Below are positions 34,901 to 42,821 of a DNA stretch of 64,000 bases, piece after piece. The DNA is from Macquaria australasica (Eukaryota; Chordata; Actinopteri; Centrarchiformes; Percichthyidae), in the NCBI GenBank assembly GCA_005408345.1, contig SEMN01000059.1, positions 1,139,501 through 1,203,500 of the forward strand, given 5' to 3'. Numbering within the stretch: position 1 is the stretch's first letter; each line of letters begins with the position of its first letter. Made by a program: the position numbers and the translations under genes. The notes under the pieces are model-generated. The model was not told the origin of the DNA, ran no database searches, and was given only the letters and a program-made list of their open reading frames with translations.

Positions 34901-37500
34901 AAGAGGGTCCTGGAAGCAGCTCAATCTTGAATCCTCCAATTGTGACTGTCAATCGTCTCAATACAACCGAAGGTTTCAGCCATAATCCACTATCAACATC
35001 ATTAACATTAATACGCCCTCCCAGAGTTAATTCCTTCTTCAGCTGGGCGCCTTTAACTCCTTTCTCAATAAGAAATGACTTCTGTAGCCTGTTCGCTGGT
35101 TTCCTTCCTGGTCGTCCTCGGGCCATGGTGTTGGTGGATGTGTTAGCAGGTTGTGGACCGCTGCTTTGTTCTGTTATAACAAGAAAGAAAACATAGAAAA
35201 AATGTGTCACACCATCTCTAATTTGAAAGTGTCATATGGTGGAAACAGGAACCTAAACGAGTACCAACCTACCGTATTCTAAATTACGTGGACGTTTCTT
35301 CGGCCTGCCAACAGGTCGCTTGACTTGTGTGGTCTCTGCAACTGTCAGTTCGCTGCTGAGGCCTGTGGAAGCTGAACCATCATCGAGACCTGCAACAGAC
35401 AAAAAAAACAAAAACAAATGTGAGGGGCAAATAATCTACTAAAAAAACTATCTTAAACACTTATAGTCAAAGATAAATGGCGATCACAACAGTTGAAAAT
35501 GAGCCATTTGGCTGACACTGGTACATTTACAATGACATTGTCTCATTGTATGTTGTATCTTTAATATATAATAAAATAAAAACAAATTTAAAAAACACCA
35601 TTGAACCACTACTGAATTTTCCTCAGCTGCTCTATCTGTTCAGTATTTCAAAACATATTCATCAAGAACCATTTTTAGCGTCATGATTTTTGATCTCGAA
35701 CACTCAAATAAAACACAGTTTGAATGTGATATGCGATTGTGCTAACGCTGACATTAAAATGTTTGTGTTGACAGTGAGGATTTTCCCTGCATATCTAAAT
35801 CTAAGGAGATCTGCGTTTTATCAACCACAGGTAAAGCCAAAGTAAAATTAAAAACCGAGCAAAACCATCGCGGAGAAAAGGAGAAGCTGATGAATAAATA
35901 ATGTTAGCAAGCTGTTAATGTATACTTAAAACTTCCTCCACCAAGTTTTCCAGTTAATTTTGAATGTGTTTTATTGTGAGGCAGCCACATGAAGTGTTGG
36001 TAGTAGCATGTTGGTTAGCTTTTAATCGAAGTTTACAGTCAGTTAGACATTTTAACCGTCTATCTTGCCCGTTGACATACCTGTTGAGCCAGCAATCTGA
36101 AAAGTGGGGTCCTCATTGTCCAGCAGATTGAACTGAGAGCTTGCACACCCAAACATGGGATCTTTGTCACTGAGCATGTTCTTCAGTGAATCTTCCAGTC
36201 CGCGTCCTGTCCCAAACTCATTACTGGCTTCACATTCCAAATTCTGACCTATTATCAGGGACTCATCCAACTGGTCACTGGGTATTAAATGGTTAAAGGT
36301 GTCCACAATATCCATGAATGCTGCTGCCTTCCTGTATCAAAACAACACGGACAGAATGCAGAGAAAGCAGGCGTCAAACTGCCCATTTTGATCAAGCAAA
36401 ATTATGTTAATAATGCTGCTACCGCGCACCATGCCCGTCATCCCAGCAGCACTGAGTGCATCTCACTGGGCTCAGGGCACCGTTGTGGTCTACTGTGGTC
36501 TACAAGGCGGTGAGGACCTGAGCAGATATTCACCGCTTTCCGAGGCCAAACTAGTTTGAAAAAGAAAAACTTCTCGATACGACTACTGGCAAGCATACAG
36601 TGTTACAGTTACAACAAGTACATCACTGTGCGTTAGATTAAAGCTACAGTGGGGTGTCTGCATCAGCTGTTAACCTGGTAGCTGCCCTGCTACGTTAAGC
36701 GGCTCGGTTTTTGGCCATTTCCGTGGGTCATTCAAGTTTACACCGCCGAAAACTGTACACTGCCAACGAGCTTGAGGTGCATGTGTGTAAATGCAGACGA
36801 TTCACGTGACCGAGCTGTAGGAGCTGATGTTAAACGACCGACAAGTTACCGTTTCTAAAAACAAGTTAAGTTACAACTACACAACATGCAGCAGGCCACA
36901 GCTTAACCGTGCACAAACCAAAACCTCTACTTCAACCCGTTAGCAGACAGCTGCGGACCTCCAGGCGGGTTAAATAAGAAAACAAACGTATAATATAACT
37001 AAGTGCCCATACGAGATACCGCGTCTCCGTGAACAGCTCCTGCCTGTGAGGTGTCCGCTAGTTAGCATGCTAACGCGACGGGACGCGATCCTGTGTGTCA
37101 GCAAGCTAACGGTAACTTCTGGAGGGAGAAGTTACCACCCGAGACAACAACACACCGTTTCAAACCCCAGAACTGTTCTTACGAGCAGCATTTGCGCCAA
37201 TAAGTATATCTGCCGGAGAGGCTAAAACGTGTAAATATGTGGCTACACAGCTCCATGCTAAATCGGGCAGGCTAGGTCGCTTTAGCATGGGCCTTAGGTA
37301 CCAAGTTTGTTTGTAGCCTTGAGTGCTGCTAGCGGACGTTAAACGATCACGCCCACATGCAACACTTGCAGTTTGGACATTTAGAAATATTTGTTTTCAC
37401 ACACATACTAGATTCTTACCTCTCTCTTGGTGCAACGCCGTATCCGACTATGTAAGGTTACATACTAGCACAGCTGCTCCAGTCCGCTCCCAGTAACTTC
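27202..37500 (-). CDS. phf3: PHF3 (PHD finger protein 3), nearly complete gene, 14 coding exons and a 5' UTR exon
   Basis: PHF3 is a nuclear regulator that docks on the phosphorylated C-terminal domain of RNA polymerase II through its SPOC domain and competes with TFIIS (family knowledge). Coding exons, 5' to 3': 36315-36081, 35389-35273, 35170-33853, 33434-33158, 31415-31295, 31170-31014, 30892-30776, 30582-30460, 30360-30216, 30099-29910, 29822-29675, 29571-29482, 29278-29083 and 28976-27202. The start MDIVDTFNHLIP and the block LEDSLKNMLSDKDPM match vertebrate PHF3. Domains in order: two AT-hooks, PHD, TFIIS central domain, SPOC, PPDVSTEAFL block, charged C-terminus. The total is about 1,665 residues against about 2,040 in human from memory. 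One junction (33158 to 31415) is out of phase, so a small exon may be missing from this model. Confidence 0.95.
29083..29278 (-). CDS. phf3: PHF3 exon 14: SPOC domain, core strands
   Basis: The acceptor is AATTAAAG and the donor GTAACC; it enters in phase 0 and leaves in phase 1. It encodes VCLIRFSPETEEDEISYTLL, YAYFSSRRRFGVV, then VKDMYLIPLGATEKVP and LVPFDGPG, nearly identical to the mammalian SPOC core. Confidence 0.94.
29482..29571 (-). CDS. phf3: PHF3 exon 13: SPOC domain
   Basis: A 90-nt phase-0 exon, with acceptor CCCAATAG and donor GTGAGT. It encodes DLPDSIQVGGRISPQIVWDY, then LEKIRATGTK. Too short to be caught as a long open frame, it was found from splice sites and conservation. 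Confidence 0.93.
29675..29822 (-). CDS. phf3: PHF3 exon 12: SPOC domain, N-terminal part
   Basis: The acceptor is CGCCACAG and the donor GTAAAA; it enters in phase 2 and leaves in phase 0. It encodes LKSLWRGFIHMHSVAKFVTK and VFPVSGILDNL, the first strands of the SPOC beta-barrel, which binds phosphoserine-2 repeats of the polymerase tail (family knowledge). Confidence 0.93.
29910..30099 (-). CDS. phf3: PHF3 exon 11: linker to SPOC
   Basis: The acceptor is CAATAAG, preceded by a run of T, and the donor GTAAGC; it enters in phase 1 and leaves in phase 2. It encodes GRMAPPVEEAPTKVVKV, then a less conserved stretch ending HSGYEGR. It completes the ICTGRMAPP segment shared with human. Confidence 0.92.
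30216..30360 (-). CDS. phf3: PHF3 exon 10: linker with the HLFDLHCKIC motif
   Basis: The acceptor is CTTGTCAG and the donor GTAAAC; it enters in phase 0 and leaves in phase 1. A Pro/Glu/Lys-rich stretch is followed by KDTTNQHKSHLFDLHCKIC, which matches the conserved Cys-containing linker of PHF3. Confidence 0.92.
30460..30582 (-). CDS. phf3: PHF3 exon 9: basic helix after the TFIIS domain
   Basis: The exon is 123 nt, phase 0 at both ends, acceptor TTTCACAG, donor GTAAGA. It encodes TIEMIEKEQREVERRP, then ITKITHKGEIEIE, closely matching vertebrate PHF3. It links the TFIIS fold to the SPOC region. Confidence 0.93.
30776..30892 (-). CDS. phf3: PHF3 exon 8: TFIIS central domain, conserved end
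   Basis: The exon is 117 nt, phase 0 at both ends, acceptor TTTTTTCAG, donor GTAAGT. It encodes VLFKRVLKGEISPGNLIRM and SPEELASKELAAWRQREN. The LIRMSPEELAS segment is diagnostic of TFIIS-type central domains. The longest open frame over it falls below 60 codons, so it was found from splice sites. Confidence 0.93.
31014..31170 (-). CDS. phf3: PHF3 exon 7: TFIIS central domain
   Basis: The acceptor is GCATTTTAG and the donor GTAAGT; it enters in phase 2 and leaves in phase 0. It encodes LKESDLNISVERASEVAKK and KYKNKYRSLMFNLKD, the helical hallmark of TFIIS domain II relatives (PHF3, DIDO1, SPOCD1). Confidence 0.93.
31295..31415 (-). CDS. phf3: PHF3 exon 6: start of the TFIIS central domain
   Basis: The most likely acceptor (CCTCATAG, exon from 31415) needs entry in phase 1. 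The exon leaves in phase 2 at GAG|GTAAGT. It encodes VHLKQETKSKTPSSASKK, then VSVEAIRRSVRDSLKEIL, the conserved start of the TFIIS-like domain. A weaker phase-0 acceptor would start the exon at 31395. Confidence 0.82.
31557..31821. mobile_element. 265-bp MITE with clear terminal inverted repeats, probably hAT-type
   Basis: The left end CAGGGTTCGTA and the right end TACGAACCCTG are perfect 11-base inverted repeats. The word TATCTA flanks it directly on both sides (31551-31556 and 31822-31827). The CAGGGTTCGTA ends are known to me from teleost hAT-derived MITEs. It sits in the PHF3 intron, about 140 bp upstream of the exon 6 acceptor. Confidence 0.75.
31828..33157 (-). other. phf3: Remaining part of the PHF3 intron between exons 5 and 6
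   Basis: No certain exon is present, but the phase mismatch across this intron suggests one might be hidden. One phase-compatible candidate is 32367-32337 on the minus strand: 31 nt, AG before and GTGAGA after. It has no conservation that I can judge. Confidence 0.4.
33158..33434 (-). CDS. phf3: PHF3 exon 5: PHD zinc finger
   Basis: The acceptor is CTTTTTCAG; it enters in phase 2 (AT|G) and ends in phase 0 at AAG|GTAAGC. It encodes FMVGCGRCDDWFHGDCVGL and YVCLKCC, completing a C4HC3 PHD finger begun in exon 4, then a Pro/Glu/Lys-rich tail. PHD fingers usually read histone H3 tails, though histone binding by this one is doubtful. The phase-0 end does not match the next exon found. Confidence 0.92.
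33853..35170 (-). CDS. phf3: PHF3 exon 4: second AT-hook, long disordered region, start of the PHD finger
   Basis: The acceptor is TTATAACAG and the donor AT|GTAAGT; it enters in phase 1 and leaves in phase 2. Residues about 118-556 begin near a second GRP core (MARGRPGRKP). A long Lys/Ser/Pro/Gln-rich stretch of low complexity follows, then the conserved block KLKKPEKILQRQ and PQLFIPDN, and the first zinc ligands of the PHD finger (CCGLCKKHHNN). The middle is much shorter than in mammals. Confidence 0.93.
35273..35389 (-). CDS. phf3: PHF3 exon 3: first AT-hook
   Basis: The acceptor is TCTGTTGCAG and the donor GTAGGT; it enters and leaves in phase 1. Residues about 79-117 end in KRPVGRPKKRPR, a classical AT-hook with a GRP core flanked by basic residues that can sit in the minor groove of AT-rich DNA. 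No open frame of 60 codons exists here; the exon was found from splice sites. Confidence 0.88.
35390..36080 (-). other. phf3: PHF3 intron 2-3
   Basis: AT-rich intron of 0.7 kb with no recognisable element. Confidence 0.6.
36081..36331 (-). CDS. phf3: PHF3 exon 2: short 5' UTR and N-terminal coding part
   Basis: The acceptor ends at 36332 on the minus strand, the ATG is at 36315-36313 and the donor GTATGT follows 36081. It encodes 78 residues in phase 1, including MDIVDTFNHLIPSDQLDESL and SLKNMLSDKDPM. The opening is nearly identical to the mammalian one I remember, which fixes the start codon. Confidence 0.94.
36332..37419 (-). other. phf3: PHF3 first intron
   Basis: Intron with elevated CpG toward the promoter side and a TCACGTGAC E-box at 36802-36810. 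Several AGCTAAC/GCTAGC-rich words recur near 37050-37330. No exon was found. Confidence 0.5.
37420..37500 (-). promoter_or_regulatory. phf3: PHF3 5' UTR exon and CpG-rich promoter zone (boundaries approximate)
   Basis: On the minus strand CAAGAGAG|GTAAGAATC gives a strong donor with exon end at 37420. The coding exon at 36331 has an acceptor (GATACAG) just before its 5' UTR and start codon, so an upstream non-coding exon is required. The area 37440-37600 is GC- and CpG-rich against an AT-rich background, as at a housekeeping promoter. The transcription start is not determined; 37500 is a guess. Confidence 0.55.
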
Positions 37501-37801
37501 CTCTAAGTCAGCCGTCATTCGTCCCGCTGCTGCAAAGCTGCGGAGCTGCGGAGCCCCCCCGACGGGCACCGCCGCCTGTCACATGGCTTCTGTTTACAGG
37601 TAGCGCAGCAGCTGATGGTGCAGACACCAACGCGTATTTACAGCATGGTCTCTTTTAAAAAGCCTTTAGGCTTTGGAGACAAGGTTTCAGAGGGGTTAGC
37701 CGTCGTGAAGAGCAAACTGTGTTGTTTTGAGTCAACACTTCAAACACATTCAGCAGATCCACGTAGAGAAGAACTTGCAGGCTCTTCAGGTTAATTTATT
37801 T

Positions 37802-37803
<2 letters not shown>

Positions 37804-37839
<36 letters not shown>
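37804..37839. repeat. (AT)n microsatellite
   Basis: Eighteen perfect AT units upstream of PHF3. Confidence 0.95.
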
Positions 37840-37843
<4 letters not shown>

Positions 37844-38504
37844 GTCAAGTGACAAGGTGACATATTTGACGCCCAAATTAATGTATTTTTTACATCTGAA
37901 AAGCAGGTCCTTGCATTGGTTGTATAAAAAAAACCATGAAGTACAAGAGATAATTTCAACATGGGTGTTTTGTAAAAAGGAGCCCAAAAAGCAAGTCAAA
38001 AGTCCATATAAAAACACTACAGGACAGGTCTTAAAATACTTTATTTACCATATGATCAAGGTCTTTTTCACTTACTTTCTTATAGATTAATGAGATTTCA
38101 ATATCATATTTCAAAGCCTTCACTGTGCACATCTACAACCCCAACTACAGCATCAAAATTGTGTTCTTACAAGAGCTCAAAACACAAAAGTAATTTTGCA
38201 GTGGATGCTTTTGAATGAGGCTGTTATGTTAACAGCCTCTCAATAGTCCGTTGTGCTTGAAGAGAAGTGAAAACCAAATAACTTTTGATGAAACTGAACG
38301 ACCAATGGTGAAAAAAAAGTCAGATTTGTTTCACAGACATACAGCACTGATATCAATTAATTAGCTCAGATTAAAGAACTCATGTTATTGAATGCCAGTC
38401 AAACAAATCATTACTAAAATAGGAGCAACTCCCAGGATGACAGCTGGTTAACTATCCACTAGTTAACTGCTTTCAGCAAAGGTGGCAGCACTGAAAACCA
38501 GTAG

Positions 38505-38895
38505 ACATCTTCGTCTCCAGGGCCAGAATTGAAAACCACTAATCAAAGAAGGTGTACGTCGAATTTAAAGGCACACTATGGTCAGTCAACTACAACAAAT
38601 TACTTTGAATACTGGCATAAATTGACAGACCATCAAATTTGAGAAATAACACATTTACACAGATACATTTTTAATTACTTTCATATTCAATGTATTAGTA
38701 TTGCCCACATTCTGTACCAGTCTTTCAGGAACGAGACCTCCAGAGCCACCAGTCCTGCAGTTGTTTGCTCTGGTTTTACACACCTGAGCTGATGAACATG
38801 TCATGAAAAATGTTTAGACCTTAATTGGATCGGGGGTGCAATTGTGGAGTTGGAGTACAAATGGGCCAACAGTTCTGGGTTGAGAAACACTGCTA
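38505..38895. mobile_element. hAT-like non-autonomous element, decayed
   Basis: The left side has CTCCAGGGCCAGAATTGAAA and the right side CAGTTCTGGGTTGAGAAACA then CTGCT. Inside are CCACCAGTCCTGCAG, ACACACCTGAGCTGATGAAC and TTAATTGGATCGGGGGTGCA, words typical of a widespread fish hAT-derived family. It lies between PHF3 and the ASRGL1-like stop codon. Boundaries are approximate. Confidence 0.45.
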
Positions 38896-39312
38896 ATATC
38901 ACACAAGTGGAAAGATAAACTAACAGAAAGTTTAAGCGATTTAAAAAAAATAAATCAGACATCCTATATTTGCCTGTAATATGCAATCCAGAATTCAGGG
39001 GACAAAAAAAATAATCAAATGTATGGATTAGTTGCTTACAAAACAGAGATCTTGAGACTTATATATTCTAATATCCACCTTCTCCATCTTTTACAGTTTA
39101 TGTTTCACTGTACATACGTGTCAAAGTACATAGCTTTGATATTGCAGATTAGAAAGAAGAAAACACTACTCATTTGATTTGGATACAAACACAAGTAGCA
39201 AATGTCCACCAAGACAAACCAAGTCATCCAAACCATAGTGAATTAGTAGAAAACACAGCTCCCTATTATATGGCTCAATATTTTGACAAAGATAAAAACT
39301 GTGTTAAAATAG

Positions 39313-39521
39313 TTATTGGGATAACTGCTCTTTAAGTCTTTCATTTGGGTCTAACCCATACCACAGACCGTCGTGATCCACTGCTGCCCAAGCCATTCGC
39401 TCTGTGGTAAATGTGGCTGCCCACTGTCCTGATGGAGAAACTACAATAGCGCCTCCTGCACCGCGGACACGGTCTGCCATGTACTGCAGAGACAACTGTG
39501 AAGAGTCTGCTGCTGATTTAC
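39313..39521 (-). CDS. ASRGL1-like exon 6, terminal
   Basis: The acceptor is CCTACGCAG; it enters in phase 1 and runs to a stop at 39315-39313. It encodes GKSAADSSQLSLQYMADRV, GGAIVVSPSGQWAATFTTE and WYGLDPNERLKEQLSQ, matching the family's C-terminal strands. No canonical AATAAA lies close downstream; reverse-complement ATTAAA at 38670-38675 and AATAAA at 38040-38045 are candidates. Confidence 0.92.
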
Positions 39522-42500
39522 CTGCGTAGGGGAAATGTGAAAATAGTTAACTAACAAAACACATTTAGGGAATCGATGTGCGGTCATGTCATTCCACAAG
39601 ACAATACACAACAAAGACAAGTGTATCCATGTATACTGTTGTTGTTGTTATTTTCAGATAAATAAGACCTTCTAAAAACTTGCTAACCCATGTCAGTAAA
39701 AGCCAGAATGTTAAAACAGCTAAATTGGGAACTGGGAGTGGACAGGCAAGACCACATTTTATTCTTTGAATCCTACAGTAATTGAATTCCAATAATATGG
39801 CTTTAGTATAAAACAGAAGCTTGTCTCAACCAAATAACTACCCATTTAATAATTGCAGCCATAGTTATTTAATTATTACACCATCAAATCATATTCAGTT
39901 GAAAAACATTTTTGGAAACATTTGCAATAATTCTGCATTGCCAGACAAACATAAAAAACAATAACCGACAGGCTAAAATGCAAAATTACAATTACTCTAA
40001 ACTATACTAAACTCATAAGACATTCACACTATTTTAATCTTATTCAGTCATTCATTCATTTCACTGTTCTGTGTTTTAATGATTATCCCAAAAACGGAAG
40101 TGGTGACGTCAAATTATATTGAGTCCAGAGAAAGTCTGACATATGTGGCTTGTCTTAATGTAGAGAGTTTGAAAGTGTGATACGTTACCTTGTTCAATAT
40201 GTGAAAGAATGAGTCTGGCCAGTGTGACTTTAAGAATAGACTCTCCATGACCGGTACAAGACACTGCACCACTAAAGTTGTCTGCGTATCCTCCAGAGCC
40301 TTTTTTACAGGAGAGAACATGAAAAACAACAACACTAAATCAGAATTTTTTTTAAAGCTCCCGCATTGGTGTCCCCAAATACTATCAGGAGCTAGACTCA
40401 ACAAAAATAAATAATAAAAACAAAGCTGAAAGTACAATTGAAATGTTAAAGTAATTTATGATGTGATTAAATCAGGCATGATAATCATGACTTCTGATTT
40501 CATTTAATCTCATTCTAACTGCAGCTAACAGTGTAATAAGTGCTATTTGAGTGCAAGTAAATAAAGTCACACCAATGATCGGAGAGTCTCCTACTCTGCC
40601 AACCATTTTATTTCTGATCCCTCCAGTTGATGTTGCACATGCAACATTACCAGCACAGTCCACAGCGACCGCCCCAACAGTATCATGGGCCCTAGAATGA
40701 AGAAAAAAGCAGCTGCATTGTAGAACATGGCAAGTCATTTTGACCAGACAATGAGCCTTTTCTCTATTAACTTTTAGGAACAGAAGAATCAGTGCTTAGA
40801 GCTCTGTATTGAATGTCAGAAGCTTCTGTACTGCATATTAACTGTGTGGTACAGCTCTTATTTGTCAAAGTCAGTCGATATATTTCACTTCTCCTGTAGC
40901 AAACAATTCGTCTCACTGCCCAACAGCAAAACTGTTCTCTAAGTATTCATTTACAGTTGTCTAAGCTGTGCCAAAATACAGTGGATTTTTCAGAATGGAT
41001 GAATTTTGTGAACATAGTTTTTTAAATACATCCAGCACATTCTCTGCCAAGCGGGCTCCAGAGTTTAGATTTATTTTATTTCAGTGTAGTGTCACACCGG
41101 GCTATTGAGGCTAAAAAGATGCTATGTAGAGATTTATGAGGAAATTTAAGTCCAGACAAGGAGGGGTCAAAATAAAGTCAAACACTGCAGATACTTACCA
41201 CTGAGAGTTGAAATCTTCCATTACTCCAGTAACATAATTCTTGTGCTTCTCCCATTCTTTCCTCTCATACTCAGTCACCAGTGTATCAGTGGAAACTGTG
41301 ACCATGCCAATGCTCTCTGCAAACAGGTTTGCACCTCTGCTTGTCAACATGATGTGGGCAGTCTGAGAATTTCCATGTAAGAAAAAGTTACATTGAAAAT
41401 ATATTTCATAACGTTTTCATTGATGGGTAATACCACTCAGTTCATTGCACACAAAAGCTGTCCTTTCTAACCATCAGTGGTCTCCTATTGTTTCTTTTAA
41501 GCAAAATATTTAAGACGATACCTTTTCCATCACTGCCCGTGCCAGTGACACTGGGTTGGCAATGTTCTTCACTGAAGACACCGCACCACTACCAAGTGTC
41601 TTTCCATCCATGATAACGGCATCCAGCTCCACTTCTCCATCAGCATCGAGCGCTGCTCCGTGCCCTACAATTAATTGTCACTATCAGAAACTAACTTATA
41701 CAGTAGCTCAGACAAACATTTGACGCAGGTGTTCTCAGAGCTGATAAAGTGAGAGGTTGAGAGGTGAGAGGCAGAGGTTTTATGTTGCTTGCTACAGCCT
41801 CACAAGTCCACGTGGTGGTGACAAAGCAGTAAAAAAAAAAAATTGATGTCCAGTTTGTATTATGGTCCATAAAATGCATCTCACCTCATGATTTCCATTG
41901 GTGTTAATGTAGAATTAAAAAGCTTCTAAGGTCCAAAATGTAGATTTAATGTAGCTTCATTGTATATAAATTGAAGTGAACACTTCACTGTCTCTGTGAA
42001 GCATGTTGGCAGTGTTTGTTTTGTGTTCACACTGACAGAAAACGATGTGTACAAGCAAGATATGCATCACTGTGCTAACAGTTGATGAATACTGTCCATT
42101 CACAGTATGTTAATGGTCACAGTCAAGACCCTGAGTGAAGATTATTCAGGTTTATATTCATTTTAAGTTCAAGATGCCCCCTAAAGATGTAACATTAATT
42201 TAAACACTAGCAGATTGTTATTTTGTACAGTGTACAGACGTCTACCTTCTATTCTACCTTTATTTCTTTCAAGATTGGGGTATCTTTATCAGGCAGGACA
42301 GACTCATTTATAGACATAATATAAAATATAGATTAGATTTTGGTGCAGACTGAATTTGGGATTAATGCCGGATTATGAGGATGAGCCCCATAATCAGTCA
42401 GCAACCTGACCTCCACTGACCATCGTCACTGTGATGGTAGATGGAGTCTGGATGAATGTTGGCATCACCACCAGCAGATGGAGACAGCGCGCCACAGACA

Positions 42501-42821
42501 AATCTAACTGAATTGATAAAGAGGATGGTGATCATCAATACTGTGCAGACAGGTGGGAGTAGTAAATTGATTAGAGAAAAGAAGAAGAGTTCTGTATATG
42601 TAAGAATGATTCTGTACAGTGTACCTGCATTAAACACAGTGTTATCTTCCATAGACCTCACGGCTGCCTCAACAGCATCCAGTGCACTTCCTCCTCTCTT
42701 CAGCACTGAAAACCCTCCACTTGCTGCAACTTTTACTCCATCAACAGAGGCCTTGGCCAGTTCATCCGGTATGGCCCACGCCCCACCATGCACGACTACG
42801 ACTGCGGACATCTTTAAGCTC
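39313..42821 (-). CDS. ASRGL1-like isoaspartyl peptidase / L-asparaginase, complete, six coding exons
   Basis: This is an Ntn-hydrolase that removes isoaspartyl dipeptides and hydrolyses L-asparagine after self-cleavage at an internal Thr (family knowledge). Coding exons, 5' to 3': 42811-42625, 41664-41522, 41362-41199, 40691-40573, 40299-40189 and 39521-39313. Phases agree at every junction and give 310 residues, the usual family length (about 308). Motifs in order: VVVHGGAWAIPDEL, GGSALDAVEAAVRSMED with NAGHG, VELDAVIMDG, the catalytic HDTVGAVAVD (Thr becomes the new N-terminus), ATSTGGIRNKMVGRVGDSP, GGYADN and CTGHGESILK. All expected substrate-pocket residues seem present, so the enzyme should be active. 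The HGGAW opening differs from human ASRGL1 (HGGGAG), so this may be a fish-specific paralogue; I leave the symbol blank. Confidence 0.92.
40189..40299 (-). CDS. ASRGL1-like exon 5
   Basis: The acceptor is GTAAAAAAG (polypurine next to the AG, pyrimidines upstream) and the donor GTAACG; phase 1 at both ends. It encodes SGGYADNFSGAVSCTGHGES and LKVTLARLILSHIEQ. GGYADN and TGHGES line the substrate pocket in relatives. Confidence 0.92.
40573..40691 (-). CDS. ASRGL1-like exon 4: catalytic threonine and beta-subunit start
   Basis: The acceptor is TTCATTCTAG and the donor GTGTGA; it enters in phase 2 and leaves in phase 1. It encodes HDTVGAVAVDCAGNVACATS and TGGIRNKMVGRVGDSP. Cleavage before the Thr of DTVGA would yield the active beta-subunit. 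Confidence 0.93.
41199..41362 (-). CDS. ASRGL1-like exon 3
   Basis: The acceptor is AATTCTCAG and the donor GTAAGT; it enters in phase 0 and leaves in phase 2 (TG|G, Trp). It encodes TAHIMLTSRGANLFAESIGM, then TEYERKEWEKHK. This is the variable linker preceding the self-cleavage site. Confidence 0.9.
41522..41664 (-). CDS. ASRGL1-like exon 2
   Basis: The acceptor is AATTGTAG and the donor GTATCG; it enters in phase 1 and leaves in phase 0. It encodes GHGAALDADGEVELDAVIMD, then GKTLGSGAVSSVKNIANPV and ARAVMEK. The GEVE(L/M)DA.IMDG segment is diagnostic of the family. Confidence 0.92.
41665..42624 (-). other. ASRGL1-like intron 1-2
   Basis: About 1 kb without any exon in the correct phase. 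A plus-strand open frame overlapping exon 1 is an antisense shadow. Confidence 0.6.
42625..42821 (-). CDS. ASRGL1-like exon 1 (coding), alpha-subunit start
   Basis: A strong acceptor (TTTTTTCCTGCAG) ends just upstream, leaving 10 nt of 5' UTR before ATG at 42811-42809, so an upstream non-coding exon is expected. The donor GTACAC follows 42625 in phase 1. It encodes MSAVVVVHGGAWAIPDELAK and GGSALDAVEAAVRSMEDN. Confidence 0.93.
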
